From contig NZ_CP072597.1 of assembly GCF_018847975.1 (NCBI RefSeq), positions 3,945,001-4,009,000 on the forward strand: a stretch of 64,000 bases of DNA, in the 5' to 3' direction. The first letter of the stretch is position 1; every line of letters starts with the position of its first letter. Below, one piece after another: positions 8,754 to 19,200 of the stretch. The notes under the pieces are model-generated. The model had not been told where the DNA came from. It was given only the letters and a program-made list of their open reading frames with translations, and did not search any database. The DNA is from Lysobacter sp. K5869. GTDB lineage: Bacteria > Pseudomonadota > Gammaproteobacteria > Xanthomonadales > Xanthomonadaceae. Both the position numbers and the translations under genes were made by a program.

Positions 8754-8888
8754 GAAGGCACTTCCTGTTGGTCATGGTGATTGCCCCGCGCAGGTTCGAC
8801 ACCGGCGCGGACACAGGCTGATTGAGGGGTCAATACGGCGATGCGTCGCGGGCCCTGCCCGCGCTACCGGTCGCGCCGGGCCGGCGGC

Positions 8889-11800
8889 TCATAGGAAGAT
8901 CCTCGCGATCGCCGCGCTTCCATCCGCGCCGACGACGGAAATATGGTCCGCGTCGATATCGATGCAGGAAGCGGGCTTGGCCAGGAACTTGCTCCAGCCG
9001 AGCGTCGGCGACTGATCGCCGTTGCTTCGCGTCGCCCGCACGATCACCGTCTCGCAGGCTTCCGGCAGCTTTTTCGGGCGATAGCTGCGGCATGCCTTCT
9101 CGTTGGCGAGCGAAATCCGATACGCGAGCATGAAATTCTCTCTGGGCATCCAGAATCCGTTTCGCTGGACCAGATCGAAGAGATAGTCGGCCCACCGATC
9201 CTCGGGGACTTCGCGGAACTCGTCGGCGCTCATTTCCCACTTGCCGCCGAGCGAACGGATCAGATTGGCGAAGGACTCGAAAATCTCGTCCGAGAGGCTC
9301 CGCATCGACGGCCCCGGGCAGCGGCAATCCACCAGCACCAGCCGCTCGACCGCGATGTTCTTCTTCATCAGCTGATGGGCCATCTCGAAGGCGGCGACGG
9401 CGCCGTTGGAATAGCCGAGCAGGCTCAGCTTGTCGCAGTCGCGCAACGCCGCCAGGGTGGCGATATTGGCTTCGGCCATCGCGCGTATCGAGTCGAGCGG
9501 TTCGCGCTTGCCGTCCAGGCCGACCGACTGGATTCCGAACATCGGACGGATGCCGTTCATCGCGCGGCTCAAAGTCCGCAGCGACAAAACGCTGCCGTCG
9601 GCGCCCGGAACGGCGAAGACCGGCGTTCCCGACCCGTTGGTCTGCATCGGCACCAGGTCGTCGGCGACCGCATCGCGGCTTACGAACCAGGTTTCGAGGT
9701 CGGTTTTCGCCGACGCGGCGATGCGCAGCAGCTTCGAGCGCGAGGCCACGGCCGGCGCGGCAGGCGCGGCGGCCTGTCCGACGACGTGGATGCGATCGAT
9801 CTTGGCCGGATAGGTTTCGGCCAGATGAGCAGCGAGGCGCTCGATGTTCGGATAATTGAAAACGACGCTGGGAGAAAGGTTTTCGCCGAGCAATCCGATG
9901 AGTTTTTGGATCACCGAGGCCATTCCGACCGAATCGAAGCCGAGATCGAGAAAATCCAGGCCGACATCGACGTCCGTGCGCGGCACGCCGAGCACCGCGG
10001 CGGCTTCCTGCGTCAGGAACAGCGCGATCTTGTCCGCGGCGTCAAGCGTTTGCGCCTGTTCGCCGTCGGCAAGCGCATCGACGAAACGCAACTTGCGCTC
10101 GGCATCGCGCGTGCAGCCGCCGTCGATCTCTGTCTTGGCTTTCTGCGGCCTCGCTACGGTGGGGATCTCTACCCGCTTCGGCGCGTCGGCGTCGTCGAAA
10201 TCCAGCCAGTAGCGGTTCTTAGCGAACGGATACAGCGGAATGTCGACCAGCTGCGGCAGCGCTTGGGCGTTGCGGCGACGGGTCAGCGCCACCTCGCGCC
10301 AGTAACGCTCCCAGGGCATATCGATGCCGGCCACCCACAGCGTCGCGATGTCCTTCAACAGGCCTTCGCGCAGGTTCTCGAGCAGCTTGTCCTCGCCGAT
10401 CTGCGACTTGATCATGCTGAAGACGCGGCTGTTGTCGCGCGCCTGCGGGCCGCCGATGAAGATCGGTCCGCTGCCCTCCGCCGGCTTGTCCGCGGCCAGA
10501 TGCTTGGCGGCGCGCGTCAACGCTTCGGTCAGCTCCTTGTGGCTGGCGGCGACGATAGCGATCCGGTGCTCCATCGGCACGGTCGCCAGCTGCAGGGTGT
10601 AGGCGATGTCCTCCAGCAGCGAACGGCTGGCATAGAGGGCCAGCGATTCCTGCAGGGACTCGCGCGCGAGGGTCAACGATTCCTGCAGGGATTCGCGCGT
10701 TCGCGCCGAGAAGACGAACAGCTGGCTGCCGCCCTGCTCCGTGCGCGCGGGGCCGTGGCCGGTGCGGTATTCCTCGAACAGCAGATGCACGTTGACGCCG
10801 CTGTCCGAGAACGAGTTGACGCCCGCGCGGATCGGCTCGTCGCCGCGGCGCAGCGTGTCGAACGGCAGCGGGTGGTCGGCGATATACAGCGGATGCGCCG
10901 GCGATTCGATGTCGATGAAGCTGTTGAGCGTCTTCTTGGTGATCGTGGCGGGAAACTGCTTGTGGTGCAGCGACAGCGCGACCTTGATCGCGCTGGCCAC
11001 GCCGCTGGCCGGCTCGACATGGCCGATGTTGCCCTTGATGCTGCCGAGCGCGCAGTGCTTGTCGCCCGGCGTCGGCGCGTTGAACGCGTTCTTGATGCCT
11101 TCGAACTCGAAGGAATCGCCCCACTTGGTGGCGTAGCCGTCGACTTCGATGTAGCGCACCGAGTTCGGCGCGATGCCGTGCTTCTCGTAGCATTCGGCGA
11201 TCACGTCGGTGATGGCTTCGTGCTTGATCTCGGAGATGAAGCCGGCGCGGCCGCGGTTGTTCTGATGGGTCGCGACGACCTTGGCGAAGATGCGGCGGTT
11301 GTCGCGCTCTGCGTCGTCCAGCCGCGTCAGCACCAGCAGGCCGACGCCTTCGCCGCGGGTGAAGCCGTTGGCGGCGTCGTCGAACACGCCGCAGCTGCCG
11401 TCGGGCGACAGCAGGCCGTAGCGCGCGATGGCCGCGTAGTCGCCTTCGAACAGATTGAGCGATACGCCGCCGCAGATGGCCACGTCGCACTCGCCCTGCG
11501 CCAAGGATTGACAGGCTCGGTGGATCGCGAGCCCGGACGAGGCGCAACTCGCGTTGACCACCTCGCTCGGCCCCTTGAAGTCGTACAGGAACGAGATGCG
11601 GTTGGCGAGGTAGTAGATCGGACTGGACGAGCTGAGCGCCGGAGCGTTCGGGACGCGATGCAGATTGCTGCGCAGGTGATGCTCGTACTCGGCGTACTCA
11701 TAACCGAGGAAGAGTCCCGTGCGCGTGCCCCGCAGCAGGTCCGCGCGCAGACCGGCGTTCTGCAGCGCGTGGTACAACGCCTGCGTCGCCAGGCGCTCCT

Positions 11801-12644
11801 GCGGGTCGCACAAGCGGGCGTCGTCTTCGCTGAGGCCGAAGAAGGCGGGGTCGAAGCGATCGACCTCCTCGATCAGCGCGCCCCAGCGCGGCGCGGCGTC
11901 GGCACTTGGAGCGCTGCCCCAACGATTTCCTGTCAGCCGCGCGATCAACGAGCGCTGATCCATCAGGTTGTGCCAGAGCGCTCCCGGTGTCGCGGCATCC
12001 GCGAACCGACAGGCCATGCCGACGACCGCGATGCCGAGGTTGCCGGTCGGCAGCGCGACCGCCGGCAGTTCGGCGGGCTCGGCGGCGCGCTCGTCGGCGG
12101 ACAGGCCGAAGTAATGCGAAAGCGCGTCGCTGTGGTGTTCCAGCAGATGGTCGATCAGCGCTTGCTTGGAGGCGAAGCGCTCGCCGCGCAGGTCCAGGCC
12201 GTATTCGTCGCGGACGAAAGCCAGCATGCGGCCGAGCCCCCCCGCCCCGTCGGCGCTGGGCGGCCGCTGCGCCTGCGCGCGGCGGCGCGGGACAGCGTCC
12301 CGTTCGAGCGGCCTCGCCGCTGCCTTGGCCGCGACGACGGGCGCGGGCTGCGCGGCGACGGCCGCCTGCGCCTTCGGCGTCGACGCGGCCGGGGCCTCGC
12401 TCATCATGCCGCCGAGGGCGCCGGCCAGCTCGCTGATCGACTTGACCGCCGTCAGCTGCGCCGGCGTGATCGACACCTTGAGCTGCTTGCTCAGGTTCGT
12501 CATCAACTCGATCGCGATGATCGAGTCCATGCCGAACGAATCGAAGTCGGCGTCGACATCCAACCGATCGACCGGGATTTTCAGCGTGGACGCGACCGTT
12601 CTCGCGATCGTGTCCAACAACGGCAGTTCCGCGACAGCGCTCAT
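8889..12644 (-). CDS. PKS F: ACP-KS-ACP-thioesterase, terminal PKS protein
   Basis: This 1251-residue protein ends the assembly line. Domains: ACP1 (about 8-85, Ser41 in DSFGMDSI), KS (about 203-627), post-KS linker with LYPFAKNRYW (804-813), ACP2 (about 870-945, Ser905 in LGFDSVGM) and a type I thioesterase (about 1000-1251, nucleophile Ser1079 in GYSNG, a His in DADHISVV). The KS keeps Cys367 (NASCASSG) and the second His (GNIGH, His542). The first His motif, normally HGTGT, reads EVDGYATKWGD (500-510), so decarboxylative condensation is probably lost and the KS would only pass the chain on. No KR or DH is present. An 11-residue tandem duplication lies after the KS (about 650-670). The ATG overlaps the aminotransferase stop (ATGA) and follows GGGGA. 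The thioesterase could hydrolyse or cyclise, and sequence does not decide which. Confidence 0.93.
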   Translation of the reverse strand: MSAVAELPLLDTIARTVASTLKIPVDRLDVDADFDSFGMDSIIAIELMTNLSKQLKVSITPAQLTAVKSISELAGALGGMMSEAPAASTPKAQAAVAAQPAPVVAAKAAARPLERDAVPRRRAQAQRPPSADGAGGLGRMLAFVRDEYGLDLRGERFASKQALIDHLLEHHSDALSHYFGLSADERAAEPAELPAVALPTGNLGIAVVGMACRFADAATPGALWHNLMDQRSLIARLTGNRWGSAPSADAAPRWGALIEEVDRFDPAFFGLSEDDARLCDPQERLATQALYHALQNAGLRADLLRGTRTGLFLGYEYAEYEHHLRSNLHRVPNAPALSSSSPIYYLANRISFLYDFKGPSEVVNASCASSGLAIHRACQSLAQGECDVAICGGVSLNLFEGDYAAIARYGLLSPDGSCGVFDDAANGFTRGEGVGLLVLTRLDDAERDNRRIFAKVVATHQNNRGRAGFISEIKHEAITDVIAECYEKHGIAPNSVRYIEVDGYATKWGDSFEFEGIKNAFNAPTPGDKHCALGSIKGNIGHVEPASGVASAIKVALSLHHKQFPATITKKTLNSFIDIESPAHPLYIADHPLPFDTLRRGDEPIRAGVNSFSDSGVNVHLLFEEYRTGHGPARTEQGGSQLFVFSARTRESLQESLTLARESLQESLALYASRSLLEDIAYTLQLATVPMEHRIAIVAASHKELTEALTRAAKHLAADKPAEGSGPIFIGGPQARDNSRVFSMIKSQIGEDKLLENLREGLLKDIATLWVAGIDMPWERYWREVALTRRRNAQALPQLVDIPLYPFAKNRYWLDFDDADAPKRVEIPTVARPQKAKTEIDGGCTRDAERKLRFVDALADGEQAQTLDAADKIALFLTQEAAAVLGVPRTDVDVGLDFLDLGFDSVGMASVIQKLIGLLGENLSPSVVFNYPNIERLAAHLAETYPAKIDRIHVVGQAAAPAAPAVASRSKLLRIAASAKTDLETWFVSRDAVADDLVPMQTNGSGTPVFAVPGADGSVLSLRTLSRAMNGIRPMFGIQSVGLDGKREPLDSIRAMAEANIATLAALRDCDKLSLLGYSNGAVAAFEMAHQLMKKNIAVERLVLVDCRCPGPSMRSLSDEIFESFANLIRSLGGKWEMSADEFREVPEDRWADYLFDLVQRNGFWMPRENFMLAYRISLANEKACRSYRPKKLPEACETVIVRATRSNGDQSPTLGWSKFLAKPASCIDIDADHISVVGADGSAAIARIFL
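10644..10709. repeat. 33-base tandem duplication inside PKS F
   Basis: Two copies of a 33-base unit starting cgattcctgcaggga lie head to tail (10644-10676 and 10677-10709). They are in frame and produce the repeated residues RESLQESL with an 11-residue period in the linker after the KS. The copies have drifted at several positions, mainly in the second half. Confidence 0.7.
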
Positions 12645-14392
12645 GTCAGGTCCCCGGATTCTTCTGCCAACGCGAGGTCGGCGGTAAGCAGCGCTCTCAG
12701 TCGCTCCATTTCGTTGCGCGGCGACGCATTGCCGGGCCGCGCGGGCGCGACCGCCGCGGCTTCGGGCGGCGGCGCGGCGTCCTGCGTCGGTTCCTCATCG
12801 GGTTCGCGGAAGAAGCCGCTGGCCTTCAGCGTCGACATGCTCGCCTTCACGCCGGCGATCACCGCTTCGATATCCGCGTCGCTGTGGGCGGTGGTCAGGA
12901 AGCAATTGCCCTGGATGTTGGTCTCCACGCCTTGCATGCGCAGCAGGATGAAGAACAACGCTTCGGTCACGCCCCAGTAGCTGTCGACGAAGCGGAAGCG
13001 GAACAGCGAGCCGAAGGTATCGATGACCACCGGCAGGCGCTCTTCGCGGAAGAACGCATTGAGCGTGTCGGCGAGATCGGTGGTCTTCCGGTTGAGCCCC
13101 TGCTGGAAGCAAGCGCAGGTGCCGTCGGGCGCCGTCTCGGCGCTGCGCTTCTTGATTTCGCTCAGCACCGCGAGCGCGGCGGCGATCTTCAGCGGGTTCT
13201 GCGAATGCGTGCCGGCCATGCCGGTGCGCTTGGAACTGGGCATGCTGTCGTCGTCGAAGCGCCAGGTGCCGCCGTCGACCAGATCCATGTACTTCGCCGC
13301 GCCGGCGATGACCCCGGTCGGCAGCCCGCCGCCGGGAATCTTGCCGTAAGTCGCCATGTCCGCCTGGATGCCGAACAGCCCCTGCGCGCCGCGATGGCAG
13401 ACCCGGAAGCCGGTGATCATCTCGTCGAAGATCAGCGGGATGTCTTTCTCGATGGTCAGCTGGCGCAGCGCCTTGAGGAACTCGACCGGCTTCTTGTACG
13501 GATGACGGGACTGCACCGGCTCGACCAGCACAGTGGCGATCTCGCCGGCGAGTCGCTCGATGGTATCGAGCGAGGCCATGTCGCCGTAGTCCAACACGAT
13601 GATCTGGTCGGCGAACTCCTGCAGAATGCCCGGCGCCAACGGGAAGCTGTTGCCAGCGAGATCCCGGGTGGCTGCCACCGCGTCCGACAAGCCGTGATAG
13701 GCGCCGTCGAACAGCACGATTTTCTTGCGGCCCGTCGCCGCGCGCGCGATGCGCACCGCGAACATCACCGCCTCGGTACCCGACTGCGTGAACAGCGCGC
13801 GTTCGTGGCCGGTGATCTCGCAGAACAACTGGCAGGCCCGGAAGATCATGTCGGAATAGCCGACCAGCGGGATGCCCTGGTCCAGGCTGTGCTTGATCGC
13901 CTCGATCAGGAACGGCGCGCGGTGCCCGAACAGATTCACGCCCATGTCGCCGGAGATGTCGATGTACTTGTTGCCGTCGGCGTCGTGGACGTAGGCGCCT
14001 TCGGCTTTCGTATACGTGATCTGGAAGTGGAGCTTCTTCAGATCCTTGATCAGGTGGAAGGCGCGGCGCTGATCGACGAAGTGGACCTGATGCTCGAGGA
14101 CATTGGCCTTGGACTTCGGCACGAAGCGGTCGTACTTCTCGACGAGCGCGGCGATCCAGGCACGGTGCTCGTCATTGAGGTCGCGCTGGTCGAGCGCTTT
14201 CAAGGGCCGCGCGGCGCCCTTGTCCCCCCGCGACGGTGCGATGCCGTCCGCGCGGCGAACGATCGCCAGCACCTGCGACTGCGACTCCTTGTCCAGCGAC
14301 TGGAACAGGCGCATGGCGTCCTGCTTGCCGATCTGCTTCGACAGGATTTTCTTCGATACGTCTTCAACGGTCGTCTGCATGGCGTGATCCAT
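12641..14392 (-). CDS. Class III PLP aminotransferase (glutamate-semialdehyde type) with PKS-like N-terminal helix
   Basis: This 583-residue PLP enzyme of fold type I has its catalytic domain at about 120-530. The cofactor-binding phrases are SGTEAVMFAVRIARAATG, the Asp in LIFDEMITGFR (Asp323) and the Schiff-base Lys351 in ATYGKIPGGGLPTG. The phrasing is closest to glutamate-1-semialdehyde aminotransferases, which in PKS pathways convert a keto or aldehyde group to an amine, often on an ACP. Residues about 10-32 (SKKILSKQIGKQDAMRLFQS) resemble the helical element at the start of PKS B ([17 protein letters not shown]), and a Pro/Ala-rich tail with a final charged helix follows the enzyme, so both ends may dock to PKS proteins. 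The start is uncertain: ATG 14392 was chosen, ATG 14380 is equally possible. The stop overlaps the PKS F start. Confidence 0.88.
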   Translation of the reverse strand: MDHAMQTTVEDVSKKILSKQIGKQDAMRLFQSLDKESQSQVLAIVRRADGIAPSRGDKGAARPLKALDQRDLNDEHRAWIAALVEKYDRFVPKSKANVLEHQVHFVDQRRAFHLIKDLKKLHFQITYTKAEGAYVHDADGNKYIDISGDMGVNLFGHRAPFLIEAIKHSLDQGIPLVGYSDMIFRACQLFCEITGHERALFTQSGTEAVMFAVRIARAATGRKKIVLFDGAYHGLSDAVAATRDLAGNSFPLAPGILQEFADQIIVLDYGDMASLDTIERLAGEIATVLVEPVQSRHPYKKPVEFLKALRQLTIEKDIPLIFDEMITGFRVCHRGAQGLFGIQADMATYGKIPGGGLPTGVIAGAAKYMDLVDGGTWRFDDDSMPSSKRTGMAGTHSQNPLKIAAALAVLSEIKKRSAETAPDGTCACFQQGLNRKTTDLADTLNAFFREERLPVVIDTFGSLFRFRFVDSYWGVTEALFFILLRMQGVETNIQGNCFLTTAHSDADIEAVIAGVKASMSTLKASGFFREPDEEPTQDAAPPPEAAAVAPARPGNASPRNEMERLRALLTADLALAEESGDLT

Positions 14393-14402
14393 CTCGCGGT
14401 CG

Positions 14403-15980
14403 TTAGAACTGATATTGATATCGGACGACGAACTGCTTCTGGTCGCGATACGGCCAGGTCCCACTGCGCTTGTCCCGCTCGTCGGCGAGGAACAATTCGA
14501 AATAGACCGTGGAGTTGTCGTCGATCGCGTAGGAGCTGAGGAACTTCTGCTGGAGGCTGGTGTACGGCTTGGCATAAATGGCGAGCCAAGTCAGGGTCAG
14601 GTCGTCGCTGAAGAAGCGGTTGGTGATCGAGCCGATCAACTGGTACTCGTCGCGCTCGCGGCCGACGATGTCGCTGCGCCAGTCGAGCAAACGGCTCCAG
14701 ACCACTTCGGCGCTGTAGGTGAGCGGCCGCCCGCCCGGCGAATAGTCGAAACCGAAGCTGGAATCGAACTGGTCGCTTTCGACGATCGAAAGGTCGCTGC
14801 TGCCGGCCGGGCGCGCGAAGTAGGCGCGCGGGCTTTTCAGCGCGACTTCGGTGCGGAACAGGAAGTTGTCCTTGGCGATGTTCGCGGCGAAGCCGTACAT
14901 CTGGAAGCGTTGCTGGCGCACCAGGTAATCGTTGTCGATCAGCGACGCCAGCATCAGGCTCAGGTCGCTTTTGCCGAAGGTGCGCTTCCAGCGCAGGCCG
15001 TACTCGTACTTGTCGGTTTGGTTCCAACTGTCGTTGGGTTTCTTCTTGTCGAAGGAGCCCGGAATGTCGTACTCGGAGCCGCGGTCCGGATACTTGTTGT
15101 AGCCCGGCTTGGGCACGAAGAACGCGCTCCACTGCCCTGTCGCGCCGAAATGGTCCATCGTCGCCATCGGCTGCCCGATCCGCGACTCCTCCAGCGAGAT
15201 GAAGAAGAACTCGGAGCTGTTGCGCGGACTGACTTCATCCGTGATCGCGCCGCCCTCGGAAACGCCCCAGGGCAGGATCTGGTAGCCGATGCGGAAGCTG
15301 GTATTGCCGAAGCTGCTCTGGAGGTAAGCCTCGCGCGTGACCAGTTCGCGAAAGAAATCCTCGTCCTTGGCCTTGGCGCGGTGGTCGTTGCTCCAGTACA
15401 GATTGAGCTTGGTGTCCAGGCGCAGATACAGATTGCTGGTCAAGGGCTTCGAGTACTCCAGCCGCACGGACGAGCGGTTGTTCACCAGCCGCTTCGGCGC
15501 AGCGAACTTGTACGAGTTCTCGTGCTTCAAGCTGACGCGCAACGGATCCAGCCAGGCCGCGAGCGTGCTGTTGTCGTCCGTCGGGCGCCCGGCCGGGTCC
15601 TCATCGCTGCCGGTCGCCGATACCGGCGCGCCTGCCGCCTCACCGACGGGATCCGCGTCGTCGGCCGGTGGCTTGCCATCGATGCGCGACGCCGGCGCGC
15701 CTGGGGCACCGCCGCTATCGCCGTCCGCGTTCGTATCGATCTCGATTTTCAGGTCGTCGAGGTTGGCAGCCGTGTCGTCGCTTTGCTCCGGCGGCGGCGC
15801 GCTGGCGACTGCGCCGCCGTGCGCGTTCGGCGGGATCGCCTGCGTCTCGGCGGGCGGATCGATCACGACGCCCTTCAGGAAATCGTCGCCCGGATCGGGC
15901 GCAGGCTCGGTCTTCGGCGTCTGCGCGCAGGCACCGAAGGCCACCCCGAGAGCCAGCAGGGAAACCGCAATCGGCTTCAT
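14403..15980 (-). CDS. Outer-membrane beta-barrel protein (DUF1302-like)
   Basis: From the ATG at 15980 the protein has 525 residues with a signal peptide (MKPIAVSLLALGVAFGACA, cleavage before QTP). A Pro/Ala/Asp-rich low-complexity region of about 110 residues precedes the barrel. The barrel shows alternating aromatic strands, the phrase GYQILPWGVSEGGAITDEVS, and ends in VRYQYQF with the C-terminal Phe expected of a BamA-recognised outer-membrane protein. Wording in the middle recalls the DUF1302-like families that are encoded near MMPL pumps and periplasmic carriers. An upstream ATG at 16055 would put 25 residues before the signal peptide and is less likely. It lies between PKS E (224-base gap) and the aminotransferase (10-base gap), so the barrel is co-transcribed with biosynthesis. 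It is probably the outer-membrane exit or insertion site for the product. Confidence 0.8.
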   Translation of the reverse strand: MKPIAVSLLALGVAFGACAQTPKTEPAPDPGDDFLKGVVIDPPAETQAIPPNAHGGAVASAPPPEQSDDTAANLDDLKIEIDTNADGDSGGAPGAPASRIDGKPPADDADPVGEAAGAPVSATGSDEDPAGRPTDDNSTLAAWLDPLRVSLKHENSYKFAAPKRLVNNRSSVRLEYSKPLTSNLYLRLDTKLNLYWSNDHRAKAKDEDFFRELVTREAYLQSSFGNTSFRIGYQILPWGVSEGGAITDEVSPRNSSEFFFISLEESRIGQPMATMDHFGATGQWSAFFVPKPGYNKYPDRGSEYDIPGSFDKKKPNDSWNQTDKYEYGLRWKRTFGKSDLSLMLASLIDNDYLVRQQRFQMYGFAANIAKDNFLFRTEVALKSPRAYFARPAGSSDLSIVESDQFDSSFGFDYSPGGRPLTYSAEVVWSRLLDWRSDIVGRERDEYQLIGSITNRFFSDDLTLTWLAIYAKPYTSLQQKFLSSYAIDDNSTVYFELFLADERDKRSGTWPYRDQKQFVVRYQYQF

Positions 15981-16204
15981 CGATCGCGCCTGCAGCGGGT
16001 TCGGACGACAGCGCGGTTCGCGGACGCGCGCGAATGGGAGAAACACGATCTTCATTCAGGTCTCGTGCGCCTTGTAGATCTCATCCGAAAAATTTCCGAG
16101 TTCGACACCCAGAGGCGCATGCGACCTTCCGCCTTGCGGCGAGATCGCGTAAGCGGAACGACGCGAAGGCGATTCCCTATCCAATAAGTTCATATGCGTT
16201 CGAT

Positions 16205-19200
16205 TCACGATGCGATCACCGCCTCGTCGCCATATCCGCTCGCTGCGTCGCGATCCCGGTAATAGCGAACCTCCTCCGACACCCACAGATCGTCGAGCGC
16301 GCGCTGGGAGATGACCTTGATCAGCGCCACCTGATCCAGGTCGGAGGCGACGAACGCTTCCAGCTCGCACATGGCTTCCTCCGGCTCGATCGAGCCGATC
16401 CCCAGGCTTTCCATGCGCTTGCGGTAGAACGCGTCGGTGACGACGCCGACGCTGCCCCAATAGGCCCAATTGACGATCTTGACCGGGTACGCACAGCGCG
16501 CGCGCATGGCCTGGGCGAAGCTGTCCTTGAAGGTGCAGCCGGCGCAGTAATTCGACTGTCCTGGGTCGCGGTGGAACGACGCCACCGACGAGAAGAACAG
16601 CATGAAATCCAGATCCTGGCCGGCGAAGGCGCGCTCGATATTGACGCTGACGTCGACCTTGGCCGCGAGGCTTTGGCGGAAGACGGCCTCGTCCATCGCG
16701 CGCACCGTCTGATCCCGCAGGACCAACGCGGAATGGACCACGCCATCGATTCGCGGGAAGCGCGCGCGGATGGCCGCGACCGCCGCCGCTAACGCCGCGG
16801 CGTCGGTGGCATCCGCGGAGAAATAGTGCGGCCGTCGACCCAAGCCCGCGATCGCATCGAGCTTGGCCTCGATGTCGGCATCCAGCGCCCGGCGGCCGAC
16901 CCAGATCACCTGCGCGTCGTAGCGCGCGACCATATGCCGCGTCCATACCTCGCCCAATCCGCCGGCGCCGCCGATCACGACATACACGCCGTTCTGGCGA
17001 TAGGCCACGCGCGCCGACGGCATGCGGCCGGCATCGGCGAACTCCTGGCGGAACCATTCGTCGCAGCGCAACGCCACCCCCCTGCCCTGCTCGTCCCAGG
17101 GCAAGGCCAGAATTTCCAGCGGGTCGAGGTCGACGGTCGATTCGATGTCGAGCAGCCGGAAGCGCCACTGCGGCAGTTCCTTGGCGACGCTGCCGACCAT
17201 CCCGTGCACGCCGGCGTGATGCGGCGACACCGGTTCGTCGTCGAAGACCTGCAGCGCGTGGCGGGTGACGACCGTGAACTTGAGCTCGCGCTCGAACCGG
17301 TCGAGCCGGCTCAAGGCTTTGAGGATGCGGAACAACGAGAGCACGCCCGCCTCTTGGCTGGGGACGACCGCATCGTGGTCGCCGACGTCCGCCTCCGGGG
17401 CGAACCACAGCAGGTGGTCGAACTCGCGCTCGGACAGCAGGCGCTCGATCCGTTCGACCGAATCGCCGGCGACGATCGGCTGATGTTGCAGCTCGATCGC
17501 AGCCGCGCTCAGCCAAGCGAACAACGCCTCGTCTCCGCCGAGCAGCAAATAGCGCTCGCCCGGCGCGGGCGTGACCGTGTCGCGTCCGAAGCGGACCGGG
17601 CTCCAGATCGGGACCAGCGCGTGCAGAGCGGGCCCGGACGACGCGATCGCGGCCGGCCTTGCGAGCGTCGGCGCGGCCTCGACGCCGCGCACCGGCGCGA
17701 CGACGGGCGCCGATGCCACCGTGCGCGAGACGAGACCGCGGATGCTCACCCGCGGCAGGCCCTGGCCGTCGACCAGATCGATATCCAGCGACGGCATGCC
17801 CGCGACGGCAGCGCCCGCTGCGCGGCGGATCCAGACCCACATCTCGTCGGTGGTGTCGCCGTGGACGATCATCTCGTCGAAGGCGAACGGCATCACCGCG
17901 GCGCCGCCTTGGCCGTCCAGGCCCGCGAGCAGGCAGATCGTGCACTGCATCGCCGAATCCATCATCGCGGGGTGCAGGCCGAAGCGCGAGTCCGCCGCCT
18001 CCGGCAACCGCAGGCGCGCGATCACCTGCTCGTCCTGGCTGCGCAGCCCGGCGATGCCCTGCATCGTCGGCCCATAGCGCAGGCCCAGCGATCCGAAACG
18101 CGCGTAAAGCGCATCGCGGTCGCGGCCCTCGCCCTCGATGGCCTCGCCGAGCGCGGCGATATCCATCGGCTCGGCGTCGATGGCCTGCGCGCTGCAGCGG
18201 ACCGTTCCGCGGGCATGGGGCGTATCGCCTGCGCTTTCGGAAAGGACCTCGTACTCGAGCCAGCGTCCGCCGTTCTCATCTTCGCCGAGGTCGTGCAGCG
18301 TCACCCTCAGCGCGAACGCATCGTCGACCACCACCGGTTGGATCCAGGCGTGATCCCTGAACTCGAGGGTTCGCGCCGGTTCGCCCGGCAGCGCCTGCGC
18401 CACCGCGGCGCGCACCATTTCGATATAGGCCACGCCGGGCAGCACGCGACGCTCGAGCACCACGTGGTCGCGCAGGAAGAATTCCTCGCCATCGAACCGG
18501 GTCGCGAAGATCGGACCGGACAGATCGGATACGTTGGCGTGCAGCAAGGGATGCAAGACCGACGCCGCCGCCGCTGCGATGGGTTCCGGCCGGGCGTCTT
18601 CGAGCCGCTGCGGTATGGCGAAGCGCCGTTTCTCGAAGGGATAGGTGGGCAGCGCGATGCGTCGCGCTCCCGACCCCGCGCACAAGGTCTCGAGCGGCAG
18701 CTTCGCTCCGCGGCAGTACAGATCGGCGAGCGCGAGCAGCTTGCTGTGCGCTTCTTCGGCCGGCAAACCGTCGAGAACCTGCTGCGTCAGAAACTGCGCG
18801 AACTCGTCCAGGCCCGGCGTCGCTTTGCCGGATGGCTCGACATCGAGGCCGACGAAGCAATCCGGCGCGCGCCGATGCCGGTTCAGGCGCCCGAGCTTGG
18901 CGATCAGATCGCCGGCATCGTTCGCCACCACTACGCAGCGGTTCGCGAACGCGCTTCGGCCCGCGGCGAGCGTGAAGGCGATGTCGTCGAGATGTTCGCC
19001 TTCGCCGGCATCGAGCCAGGCGGCAAGATCGGCGACCTTGCGCCAAAGCGCGGCCTCGGTCTTCGCCGACAAGGCCACGATGCGCGGCATCGCCGCCGCG
19101 CGTGTCGGCTGCGGACGCTGCGGTGGCTCTTCCAGGACCATGAAGGCGTTGGTGCCGCCGATGCCGAGACAGTTGATCGCGGCGCGGCGCGGCGCATCCG

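Noticed and set aside
8943..12980. Plus-strand open frame of about 1345 codons opposite PKS F
   Set aside because: It has the same shadow character; the minus strand has clear ACP, KS and thioesterase motifs in the right order.
16124..16158. Short hairpins between PKS E and the outer-membrane barrel gene as a terminator
   Set aside because: The stems are only 4-6 bases with no T-run, no better than chance in this composition, and the genes on both sides are likely co-transcribed.
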